DNA from: Flagellimonas sp. 389
GTDB taxonomy: Bacteria; Bacteroidota; Bacteroidia; Flavobacteriales; Flavobacteriaceae
DNA: 64,000 nt
Assembly (NCBI RefSeq): GCF_018449435.1
Contig: NZ_JAHCMU010000007.1
Location: 62,001-126,000, forward strand
Reading direction: 5' to 3'
Position 1 is the first letter of the stretch. Each line of letters opens with the position of its first letter. Below are positions 10,060 to 17,268 of the stretch, piece after piece. The notes under the pieces are model-generated. The model did not search any database and was not told the DNA's origin. It saw only the letters and a program-made list of their open reading frames with translations. Both the position numbers and the translations under genes were made by a program.

Positions 10060-10824
10060 ATGGAAGAGCAAATAATTAAAGAGGGCAAATACCGATATAT
10101 TGAAATAGGTGAAGGTACGCCCATGATAATATTACACGGTCTTATGGGGGGTTTGAGCAATTTCCAAGGTGTCTCCGACTACTTTCCATCCAAAGGGTAT
10201 AAAATCTTGATACCCGAGCTTCCGATTTATGATATGCCCATGCTGAAAACTACAGTCAAGAATTTTGCAAAGTTTCTTGAGGGCTTTATTGAATTTAAAG
10301 GATTGAAAGATGTGATTCTTCTCGGAAACTCGTTAGGAGGGCATATTGGCCTTTTACACACCAAAATGTTCCCAAATATGGTGAAGGCATTGGTAATTAC
10401 CGGAAGTTCTGGTCTTTACGAAAGTGCAATGGGCGATGGCTACCCTAGGCGAGGTGATTACGAGTTTATTAAAAAGAAAGCTCAAAATGTTTTTTATGAT
10501 CCGACTGTTGCAACAAAAGAGATTGTGGACGAAGTGTTCGCAACTGTAAACGATCGAATGAAATTGGTAAAGACCCTTGCCATAGCTAAAAGTGCCATTA
10601 GACATAACATGTCCAAAGATTTGCCCAAGATGAATACACCTGTATGTATAATCTGGGGCGAAAATGATACCGTAACCCCACCAGACGTAGCTAAAGAATT
10701 CCATGAATTACTTCCCGACTCAGATTTATTCTGGATGAAAAAATGTGGTCATGCCCCTATGATGGAACATCCAGAGGACTTTAATAAAATTCTGGAAGCT
10801 TGGCTTGAGAAAAGGGAATTCTGA
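10060..10824 (+). CDS. Alpha/beta-hydrolase, substrate unknown
   Basis: Soluble 254-residue alpha/beta-hydrolase fold protein. The HGLMGG oxyanion-type loop is near residue 26, the nucleophile elbow is GNSLGG (Ser at about 91), the acid lies in WGENDTVTPP, and the catalytic His is in KCGHAPMMEHPE. The triad is complete, so a hydrolase is likely, but the substrate cannot be read from sequence. It is divergent from mraZ and precedes engB, an arrangement I recall in other Flavobacteriaceae. No signal peptide. Confidence 0.85.
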   Translation: MEEQIIKEGKYRYIEIGEGTPMIILHGLMGGLSNFQGVSDYFPSKGYKILIPELPIYDMPMLKTTVKNFAKFLEGFIEFKGLKDVILLGNSLGGHIGLLHTKMFPNMVKALVITGSSGLYESAMGDGYPRRGDYEFIKKKAQNVFYDPTVATKEIVDEVFATVNDRMKLVKTLAIAKSAIRHNMSKDLPKMNTPVCIIWGENDTVTPPDVAKEFHELLPDSDLFWMKKCGHAPMMEHPEDFNKILEAWLEKREF

Positions 10825-10981
10825 TTGTAGATACGAGATATTAGATTTGAGATTTCAGTTCTCAAAAATTTACCCTAAGCCATATAGATTACCAATAATT
10901 GACCATTATTTAATTTAAAATCTTGAAGTCCCGAGTTGACGCTTACCATATTTTAGTCGTCACTTTTTTACTTAAACCTGA

Positions 10982-10989
10982 TATTTTTG
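10982..10989 (+). promoter_or_regulatory. Candidate -7 element upstream of engB
   Basis: TATTTTTG matches TAnnTTTG 77 bases before the engB ATG. The rest of the 10825-11066 spacer holds only low-complexity AGATTTGAGATT-like tracts at both ends and no ORF. Confidence 0.35.
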
Positions 10990-11066
10990 TAGTGAAGTCT
11001 TTTGATATTAATCACAACTAGTAAAAACTCTAACATCTCAAATCTAACTTCTAAGCTCTTGAAACC

Positions 11067-11684
11067 ATGAAAATATCTTCCGCCGAATTTGTAATGAGCA
11101 ATTCCAATGTTGCAAAATGCCCAAATGAGCCATTGCCAGAATACGCATTTATAGGCCGCTCCAATGTTGGAAAATCTTCTTTGATCAACATGTTAATGGA
11201 GCGCAAAAGTTTAGCAAAAACTTCAGGAAGGCCGGGGAAAACCCAGCTCATAAATCACTTTAAAATAAATGGGAATTGGTTTTTGGTAGATTTACCAGGA
11301 TATGGGTATGCTCGAGTTTCAAAAAAGGATAAAAAGGTTTTCCAGAAATACATCACCGAATATTTTGAGAAACGGAAACAGTTGGTCTGTGGTTTTGTTC
11401 TGGTAGATATTAGACTTGACCCACAACCTGTAGACCTGGAATTTATGGAGTGGTTGGGCACACACCAAATTCCTTTTGCCATAATTTTTACCAAAGCGGA
11501 TAAATTAAAGCCCAATACCATTGAAAAACAGACCAAGACTTACCTTCAAAAGTTATTGGATGGTCTTTGGGAAGAAGCCCCATTGCATTTTGTCACATCT
11601 TCTGCAAGTCGCACAGGAAGGGAAGAACTATTGGATTACATCGAAGGCATCAACCAAGAGTTTTTTAAAGCAACCTCAAAATAA
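11067..11684 (+). CDS. engB: EngB/YsxC ribosome-biogenesis GTPase
   Basis: TRAFAC GTPase needed for 50S subunit assembly in other bacteria. G motifs are in order: G1 GRSNVGKSS, G3 DLPGYG, G4 TKADK and a G5-like SSAS. Length 205 residues is typical. It stands downstream of the hydrolase on the same strand after a 242-base spacer with its own candidate promoter, so it is probably transcribed independently. Confidence 0.95.
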   Translation: MKISSAEFVMSNSNVAKCPNEPLPEYAFIGRSNVGKSSLINMLMERKSLAKTSGRPGKTQLINHFKINGNWFLVDLPGYGYARVSKKDKKVFQKYITEYFEKRKQLVCGFVLVDIRLDPQPVDLEFMEWLGTHQIPFAIIFTKADKLKPNTIEKQTKTYLQKLLDGLWEEAPLHFVTSSASRTGREELLDYIEGINQEFFKATSK

Positions 11685-11710
11685 TTGTCCGCAGTTAAAA
11701 TTTGAAAAAC

Positions 11711-12088
11711 TCAGGCATTTCGCTCTTTTAAAAGCCGAATCAGACCATGGGCAGTTTTTATGGTATTGAATTCTTCTGTAGGAACTAAAACTTCAAGTCC
11801 ATTCTCACCTTCAATCAAAACAATGGGAAAGGTAAATTTATACCCAAATTTAGAAGCATACTTTTTGGTAAATTCATCCCTGTGCAAAAATACCATGTCA
11901 TGCCGACTGTTTTGTCTAAACTTCTTCCATGTTCCATTTTCAGAGACAACCCCGTAAGTTATATCGCATAATTTACAATCGTAAGTAGAAGGTCTAAAAA
12001 CTTTGTGCATACTGTCCAAGATAGCATTTCGCGCCCCGGAATCAGCATTATAGATAAAAAGGAGTTTTAACGCAGATTTCTTTTTCAT
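11711..12088 (-). CDS. Conserved small protein with CxxC, function unknown
   Basis: About 125 residues counted from the ATG at 12088; the frame stays open to an ATG at 12118, but those codons coincide with a promoter-like sequence. The protein begins KKKSALKLLFIYNADSGARNA and carries a CKLC pair followed by DITYG. Similar short proteins in Flavobacteriia are often labelled GTPase, but no P-loop or other G motif is present. The N-terminal beta-strand followed by CxxC is reminiscent of thioredoxin-like folds; that is speculation. It is convergent with engB. Confidence 0.6.
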   Translation of the reverse strand: MKKKSALKLLFIYNADSGARNAILDSMHKVFRPSTYDCKLCDITYGVVSENGTWKKFRQNSRHDMVFLHRDEFTKKYASKFGYKFTFPIVLIEGENGLEVLVPTEEFNTIKTAHGLIRLLKERNA

Positions 12089-12095
12089 AGTGTCA

Positions 12096-12125
12096 CAAAA
12101 ATACTTTTGTTTTGTCATTATTCAA
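12096..12125 (-). promoter_or_regulatory. Bacteroidota-type promoter (-33 TTG, -7 TATTTTTG)
   Basis: Minus strand: TTG (12125-12123), 19 bases, then TATTTTTG (12103-12096). Both elements and the spacing fit the Bacteroidota sigma-A consensus. The initiation site would fall close to the ATG at 12088, implying a very short leader for the small CxxC gene. A plus-strand -7 match TACTTTTG (12102-12109) overlaps it, so the two divergent genes may share this region. Confidence 0.5.
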
Positions 12126-12150
12126 TAAAATAGCTTTTGCAAACAACCAA

Positions 12151-13638
12151 ATGGTACTACAGATGAGACCAATATCTTTATATATATCTATTCTTATTTT
12201 GCTGAATTGTTACGGCACTAGTTTTGGACAATCCAAAGAAACCGTCCAATTTTCCGAGGAACTCCAAGAGCTACAAACATATTTTCATATTCCCGGAATT
12301 GCCGTACTGGTAGAAAAAAATGGTAAAACTGTATATGAGGATTATCTTGGTTACGCCAATATTGAAAATGAAACCAAGGTAGATTCTACTACACTTTTCC
12401 CCATCGCCTCATTGACCAAGATTTTTTCGGGAGTTCTTATCTTTAAACTTGCCGAAGAGGGTAAACTATCTTTAAACGACCCTATCAATAATTATCTCAA
12501 CAAGAGGTCATTCAATGACTCAATTCAGATAAAACATATCCTATCCCATACATCCCAAGGGAAAATAGGGAAGAACTTTTATTATAGCTATCGTTTTGGG
12601 GCACTCACCCCTGTTATCGAAAAAGCATCGGGCCAGTCCTTCCAAGAATTCATGAGTTCCCAGATTTTCAAACCGCTCAATCTTAAAAATACTTCTCTTT
12701 TAAAGGACTCTCTTCAAATTGCACAGCACAAACTGGAAATTGCAACTCCTTATATTTTTGATGGCAATATTAAGCCGGGCTTTATTGATTTCGGTTATTC
12801 AACTTCAGCAGGAATTGTTTCCAATCTGAAGGATTTATTGATTTTCAGTAACGCTTTGGACAATAATCTTCTGATTTCTGAAGCTTCGAAGAAAACCATG
12901 TTATCGACTCCTAGTAAGCATCTACCCTATGGACACGGTATATTCAGTCAAGAGTTTGATGGAAGAAAAATACTTTGGGGCTACGGTCAGTATGATTGCT
13001 ATTCAAGTTTACTTTTAAAAATTCCTGAGGAAAATCTGACCTTGATCTTACTTGCAAACAATAACTTAATGAGCGACCCTGCTCGATTGATATATGGGGA
13101 CATAGGCACCTCATTATTTGCTTTGTCGTTTTTAAAGAACTATAGTTATGGACTAACACAAATACCATTATTGGAAAAGACCGAAACTCTTTATAAGAGT
13201 GATTTTATAGACTCTTTCTTTATACGGAAAAAATTTATGGCACAAGCGCTATCCGAATCGTTCCTGTCTCGTTTTGACACTGTGCACATAAACAGTAGCG
13301 CACGCTTTTTGGAAAAAGTTTTTGAAAAATTTCCAGATTATCTACAGTATTCCGATTTGAATCTTCTCCATAACCTAAGCTTCCTTAAGGATGTATCATT
13401 CTATAAGGAAATGGGAGATTTTACCATGTTCGATGATAAAATAATTGCAATTTCGAACAAGCTATTGACACAGGACAAGAGTAACCCCTATGCCAATATG
13501 TACTTAGCGACCTTTTATGATAGAAAAGGAAATATGTCAAAAGCCAGATATCATTTTGAAGCTATTGTCAATGCAAAAAACTTCTCTCCATTTTGGTACA
13601 CTACCGAAGCTAATACATGGTTGAAAGAACACAAATGA
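12151..13638 (+). CDS. Exported serine hydrolase (beta-lactamase/PBP fold) with C-terminal TPR-like tail
   Basis: Class C beta-lactamase-related protein. A signal peptide (MRPISLYISILILL...) is cleaved after a site such as SFG-Q. The Ser-Lys pair SLTK is present (FPIASLTKIFSG). The canonical YSN region is replaced by a shortened HTSQGKIGKNFYYSYRFG segment and the KTG region by GYGQYDCYSS, as in a divergent subfamily. The last ~40 residues (NPYANMYLATFYDRKGN...) look like a single TPR. The frame is open from a TTG at 12112, but the ATG at 12151 or 12163 gives a clean signal peptide. Substrate unknown. Confidence 0.8.
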   Translation: MVLQMRPISLYISILILLNCYGTSFGQSKETVQFSEELQELQTYFHIPGIAVLVEKNGKTVYEDYLGYANIENETKVDSTTLFPIASLTKIFSGVLIFKLAEEGKLSLNDPINNYLNKRSFNDSIQIKHILSHTSQGKIGKNFYYSYRFGALTPVIEKASGQSFQEFMSSQIFKPLNLKNTSLLKDSLQIAQHKLEIATPYIFDGNIKPGFIDFGYSTSAGIVSNLKDLLIFSNALDNNLLISEASKKTMLSTPSKHLPYGHGIFSQEFDGRKILWGYGQYDCYSSLLLKIPEENLTLILLANNNLMSDPARLIYGDIGTSLFALSFLKNYSYGLTQIPLLEKTETLYKSDFIDSFFIRKKFMAQALSESFLSRFDTVHINSSARFLEKVFEKFPDYLQYSDLNLLHNLSFLKDVSFYKEMGDFTMFDDKIIAISNKLLTQDKSNPYANMYLATFYDRKGNMSKARYHFEAIVNAKNFSPFWYTTEANTWLKEHK

Positions 13639-13747
13639 CATTGAAGGACTTCAACAACTAAAAATCTATTACACATTTAAAAATTTTATCTGTTAGATTC
13701 ATTAGTTGTCTTTGTTCGTATATTACACCAGATAAATAATACGGTAA

Positions 13748-14245
13748 ATGACCAATAACACTGGAAAACTCACGACAAGAATTTTCATTAAAACACTGAT
13801 TATCATACACTTGTCATTAATAGCTGGGCCAATTGCATTTGCATGCTTTGCTTACTTTCAAACACAAGATGCAGTAATTGATTTCACCAATACGGATGAT
13901 TCTTTTCTTCTGATTATTCCCATTTTCGCAATAGGCGCAATTTTCATGGGAAACCTTATTTATAAAAAACTTACTGCAGAAATTTCAAAAATAGCTGGGC
14001 TCAAACAAAAACTGATGCGTTTTCAGACAGCATCGCTTATCAAGTTTGCTTCAGTCGAAGCACCTGCACTTTTTTCTGTTGTTGCTTTCTATATGACAGG
14101 AAACATGGCTTTTCTATTGATATCCGTTGTTTTGATTTTCTATTTCTTTACGTTAAGACCTACTAAAGTCAAAATTGAAAATTCATTGACATTAAGAGGT
14201 GAAGAAAAAAATCAATTCAACAAACTGGACCAACCTATTTCTTAG
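13748..14245 (+). CDS. Four-helix membrane protein, function unknown
   Basis: 165 residues with four hydrophobic segments, at about 13-38, 52-71, 100-118 and 122-138, and a charged C-terminal tail. No recognised domain or catalytic motif. It stands alone between the serine hydrolase and gldC (convergent, 6 bases apart). The start ATG gives a basic N-terminus before the first helix. Confidence 0.65.
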   Translation: MTNNTGKLTTRIFIKTLIIIHLSLIAGPIAFACFAYFQTQDAVIDFTNTDDSFLLIIPIFAIGAIFMGNLIYKKLTAEISKIAGLKQKLMRFQTASLIKFASVEAPALFSVVAFYMTGNMAFLLISVVLIFYFFTLRPTKVKIENSLTLRGEEKNQFNKLDQPIS

Positions 14246-14251
14246 CGAAAT

Positions 14252-14584
14252 TTATTTCAACTCCAATTTTTCGGCAAAATAATCACAAAAATCTTTCATT
14301 GTCGCGGTCATTTTTTCATCTTGGGTAGCTTTCATAAAAGTATCGGACATGGTGACCAAAGTCTGGTGAAAAAAAATTTTCATTTCATCAACTGGCATAT
14401 CTTTGGTCCATAAATCTATCTTGAGCGATTCCTTGTTTTTACTGTCCCATACCGATAGCATCATCGCCTTTGCTTCTTCATTTTCTATTCCCCCGTCTTG
14501 AGCGGACCAGTTCAATTCTTCCGGTACTCTGTTTTCGTCAAGTCCTACAACTAATTTAATTTCTGATGTATGTTCTACTGCCAT
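14252..14584 (-). CDS. gldC: GldC gliding-motility protein
   Basis: Soluble 110-residue GldC homologue (AVEHTSEIKLVVGLDENRVPEELNWSAQDGG). In Flavobacterium johnsoniae gldC lies just after gldB and its loss weakens gliding. The gene begins directly after the gldB stop, the same gene pair and order. Its biochemical role is unknown. Confidence 0.92.
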   Translation of the reverse strand: MAVEHTSEIKLVVGLDENRVPEELNWSAQDGGIENEEAKAMMLSVWDSKNKESLKIDLWTKDMPVDEMKIFFHQTLVTMSDTFMKATQDEKMTATMKDFCDYFAEKLELK

Positions 14585-15574
14585 CTACTTTCTAGGTTTG
14601 TAATTTGATTTTTTAAAAATTTCATCTGGGTCCAACTTTAAAAGTTGCTCTAATCTTTTAGTATTCTTGTCCATAAAGGCACGTACAATCTGCCACCCTA
14701 TGTATCTACCCAACCTTCCCGGAGATTCACTATCCAATTCCAGTTGAAATTTAGAGAATGGTGCCGGGTCTAAAAATTGTCTATCCAATTTAGCATCGGT
14801 GCTATAAAGCAGTTCACGCTCTACAAAATAGCGCCAAATCTGCTCTTCGTTGGCCTTGGCCCATTCCATCTCATCTGTAGTATAGCCTATTTTTTGGGCA
14901 TCAGAAATATTGGGAAGCAATTTGTCCTTAATATATAGTTCTTTACCATAATAAACCATTCTGGACAAGAAACTTCTATTTCTAGGATATTGCACTACTT
15001 TTTTGGAGAGCGCACTTGCTATATCAGAAGTCAAATATTGTTTGTCCAATCCAGCGGCAATATACTTTTGTATGCTTTTATAAAAATGATGGTCTTTTCC
15101 CAAATAATTATCCAACCCCAATAACAACAACGTGTCCGTAAGAATTACTCTATTGTTATAACCAACATCCGAAGTAACTGTTACCACATTGGGTATCTTA
15201 AATTTTGGGAAATAATACTTGATATGCTGAAACAAGGATTCAAGGTCTTCGGTTTCTTGTTCAAAATCGCCAAAGGCCTTATGCACTTCGTCTGATAATT
15301 CCGTCTGTATGGTGTCTGATAATTTGGCAATCCATAAACTATCCGGAAACTGTTCGGGAAACAGGTAGGGATACTGTAATTTTAATCTGGGAATATCTTC
15401 TGGGACGGCATTAGCAAACTCTCTATCGAATCTATTTACTTTTAAGTCAATAGCAATCTTAGAAATCTCTTCTGCTGTTTTATTTGTCTCTCCACAAGAG
15501 AAAAATGTTAGGATTATAAAGAAAAAAGAACAAGTAAATGCTGATAATCCAAAGTATTTTAACAACCTCTTCAT
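14585..15574 (-). CDS. gldB: GldB gliding-motility lipoprotein
   Basis: Lipoprotein required for gliding and linked to the Gld/type IX secretion machinery. From the ATG at 15574 the protein begins KRLLKYFGLSAF, with a lipobox ending in FFSC and mature part GETNKTAEE. The frame is open 51 bases further upstream, but that N-terminus lacks a signal sequence. The body (VNRFDREFA, YPYLFPEQFPDSLW, RYIGWQIVRAFM) matches GldB. Divergent from nadE; a TACCTTTG promoter element lies 33 bases upstream. Confidence 0.92.
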   Translation of the reverse strand: MKRLLKYFGLSAFTCSFFFIILTFFSCGETNKTAEEISKIAIDLKVNRFDREFANAVPEDIPRLKLQYPYLFPEQFPDSLWIAKLSDTIQTELSDEVHKAFGDFEQETEDLESLFQHIKYYFPKFKIPNVVTVTSDVGYNNRVILTDTLLLLGLDNYLGKDHHFYKSIQKYIAAGLDKQYLTSDIASALSKKVVQYPRNRSFLSRMVYYGKELYIKDKLLPNISDAQKIGYTTDEMEWAKANEEQIWRYFVERELLYSTDAKLDRQFLDPAPFSKFQLELDSESPGRLGRYIGWQIVRAFMDKNTKRLEQLLKLDPDEIFKKSNYKPRK

Positions 15575-15607
15575 TTTTAATACCGTAGCGTTTAAATTTA
15601 CAGGGCA

Positions 15608-15615
15608 CAAAGGTA
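15608..15615 (-). promoter_or_regulatory. Candidate -7 element of gldBC
   Basis: Minus strand TACCTTTG matches TAnnTTTG and ends 33 bases before the gldB ATG at 15574. No -33 TTTG at normal spacing was found. Its presence supports the shorter gldB start, because the longer one would begin only about ten bases after the element's reverse side. Confidence 0.4.
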
Positions 15616-15640
15616 ATTTATACAATCTAAAAAAAATGCC

Positions 15641-16429
15641 ATGAAAACTGAAAAGGTAATAACATATATTGTGGACTGGTTAAAGGACTACGCCACCAAT
15701 GCAAATTGCAAGGGTTTTGTAATAGGGGTTTCCGGTGGGATAGATTCTGCGGTTACTTCTACACTTTGCGCCAAAACTGGACTGGAGTTGCTCTGCCTGG
15801 AAATGCCCATACACCAAGGTGAAAATCAAATGACCAGAGCGGATAAACATATAGATTGGCTCATAGAAAATTTTCCCAACGTTAAAAGACAACCCGTAAA
15901 TCTCACTCCAGTGTTTGATGGTTTGGTCGCCGCCCTACCCAAAGTGGCAAATGAGGAAGAACGTTTTATGTCTTTGGCAAATACCCGAGCTAGATTACGT
16001 ATGACAACATTATACTATTTTGCAGCACTAAACGGTTACTTGGTTGCGGGAACTGGAAACAAGGTTGAAGATTTTGGTGTAGGATTTTATACCAAGTATG
16101 GCGACGGCGGAGTAGATTTGAGTCCTATTGCCGATTTACTAAAAACCGAGGTTTATGCCCTAGGAAGTGTATTGGGCGTTAATAAAGATATTATGGATGC
16201 AGCCCCAACAGATGGGCTCTGGGGCGACAGTAGAACTGATGAAGACCAGATAGGTGCTTCTTATCCAGAATTGGAATGGGCCATGGAAATGGAAGAGCAG
16301 GGAAAAACGATTAAAGATTTTTCTGATAGAGAAAGAGAGGTCTTTGGTATATATAAAAAGTTGAATACCGCAAATAAACATAAGATGATTCCCATACCTA
16401 TTTGTACCATACCAAGTGACTTAAAATGA
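15641..16429 (+). CDS. nadE: NadE, NH3-dependent NAD+ synthetase
   Basis: Amidates nicotinic acid adenine dinucleotide to NAD+ using ATP. The PP-loop SGGIDSA is at about residues 31-37; further motifs are TGNKVEDFGVGFYTKYGDGGVDLSPI and the acceptor region DGLWGDSRTDEDQIG. No glutaminase domain is present (262 residues), so ammonia is the nitrogen donor. It sits opposite gldB and is followed by a hairpin terminator. Confidence 0.95.
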   Translation: MKTEKVITYIVDWLKDYATNANCKGFVIGVSGGIDSAVTSTLCAKTGLELLCLEMPIHQGENQMTRADKHIDWLIENFPNVKRQPVNLTPVFDGLVAALPKVANEEERFMSLANTRARLRMTTLYYFAALNGYLVAGTGNKVEDFGVGFYTKYGDGGVDLSPIADLLKTEVYALGSVLGVNKDIMDAAPTDGLWGDSRTDEDQIGASYPELEWAMEMEEQGKTIKDFSDREREVFGIYKKLNTANKHKMIPIPICTIPSDLK

Positions 16430-16464
16430 CCATTCAACGCAAAAAACCCAGTCTAAGACGAAAA

Positions 16465-16493
16465 AAAACCTAGAAATTCTAAGGTTTTAAGAA
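16465..16493 (+). terminator. Hairpin after nadE
   Basis: Arms AAAACCTAGAA and TTCTAAGGTTTT pair with a single bulged base around an AT loop. The 3' arm ends in TTTT but no long T-run follows, so termination strength is uncertain. Confidence 0.5.
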
Positions 16494-16584
16494 AAAAATC
16501 ACAGTTTTACACTCTCAAATCATTAACTTGCCTCGTCGCGCCAAGTAAGTAATTAAGTACTAAACAAAGTAAAAATCAAATCAA

Positions 16585-17214
16585 ATGATCAAAGTAATAA
16601 TCGCTGACAATCATCCAATAGTTAGACTTGGCATTAAACAAGTCCTAGAAACCAGTTCAGATATTGAGGTTATTGCCGATGTTTCCGATACTTCGGAACT
16701 GTTTGAAACATTGGAGAAAGTCAGCCCAGATGTAGTAATCCTAGAAATGGACATTCCAGAAATAAATGGCATTGCTGCTCTTAGAAAACTAAAACAAGAA
16801 TTTCCTAACGTTAAATCCTTAATGTTCAGTGGACAATCAGAAGATGTGTATGCATTAAGCACCATACGCGCAGGAGCATTTGGCTATTTATCCAAAACAG
16901 CAGATATCGATTACCTTGTATCTGCAGTGAAAAAAGTATCTGAAGGTAGTATGTTCATTACCAATGAATTGGCGCAACGTCTAGCATTTGATGAAGGTAC
17001 ACAGAAGCCAAGAAGATTCTTCAGAAAATTGTCCTCTAGAGAGGTTGAAGTGTTAAAACTTTTGGCAAGTGGAAAAAGGAACAAGGAAGTTGCCGAAGGT
17101 CTGAACTTAAATGAAAAGACCGTTAGTACATACAAGGCGCGTTTAATGAAAAAATTGAACGTAGATAATTTAGTTGACTTATTGCAACAAGCGAAAGCTT
17201 TGGAATTATATTAA
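16585..17214 (+). CDS. NarL/LuxR-family regulator with atypical receiver domain
   Basis: 209 residues: receiver domain (1-120) and LuxR helix-turn-helix (about 141-205; LSSREVEVLKLLASGKRNKEVA, KTVSTYKARLMKKL). The usual phospho-acceptor Asp is Glu54 (VVILEMDIP), and the acidic pair is Asp8-Asn9 rather than two acidic residues. Ser82 and Lys104 are kept. It may therefore act without phosphorylation or as a Glu-mimicked active form (inference). No adjacent histidine kinase. Flanked by hairpins on both sides, so monocistronic. Confidence 0.88.
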   Translation: MIKVIIADNHPIVRLGIKQVLETSSDIEVIADVSDTSELFETLEKVSPDVVILEMDIPEINGIAALRKLKQEFPNVKSLMFSGQSEDVYALSTIRAGAFGYLSKTADIDYLVSAVKKVSEGSMFITNELAQRLAFDEGTQKPRRFFRKLSSREVEVLKLLASGKRNKEVAEGLNLNEKTVSTYKARLMKKLNVDNLVDLLQQAKALELY

Positions 17215-17234
17215 ATAACCAACGCAAACTGAAG

Positions 17235-17268
17235 AAAATCCCGAGCATTTAGTTGTTTGGGATTTTTT
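17235..17268 (+). terminator. Terminator after the response regulator
   Basis: AAAATCCC and GGGATTTT arms enclose a 17-base loop and are followed by a T-run. The structure lies between convergent genes; its mirrored A/T arms could also serve the dnaG transcript, which ends inside the T-run. Confidence 0.6.

Noticed and set aside
11711..12088. GTPase label for the small CxxC protein
   Set aside because: No P-loop, DxxG or NKxD motif is present.
12112..12150. TTG start of the exported serine hydrolase
   Set aside because: It would put polar residues before the signal peptide and overlaps promoter-like sequence; the ATG at 12151 or 12163 is better.
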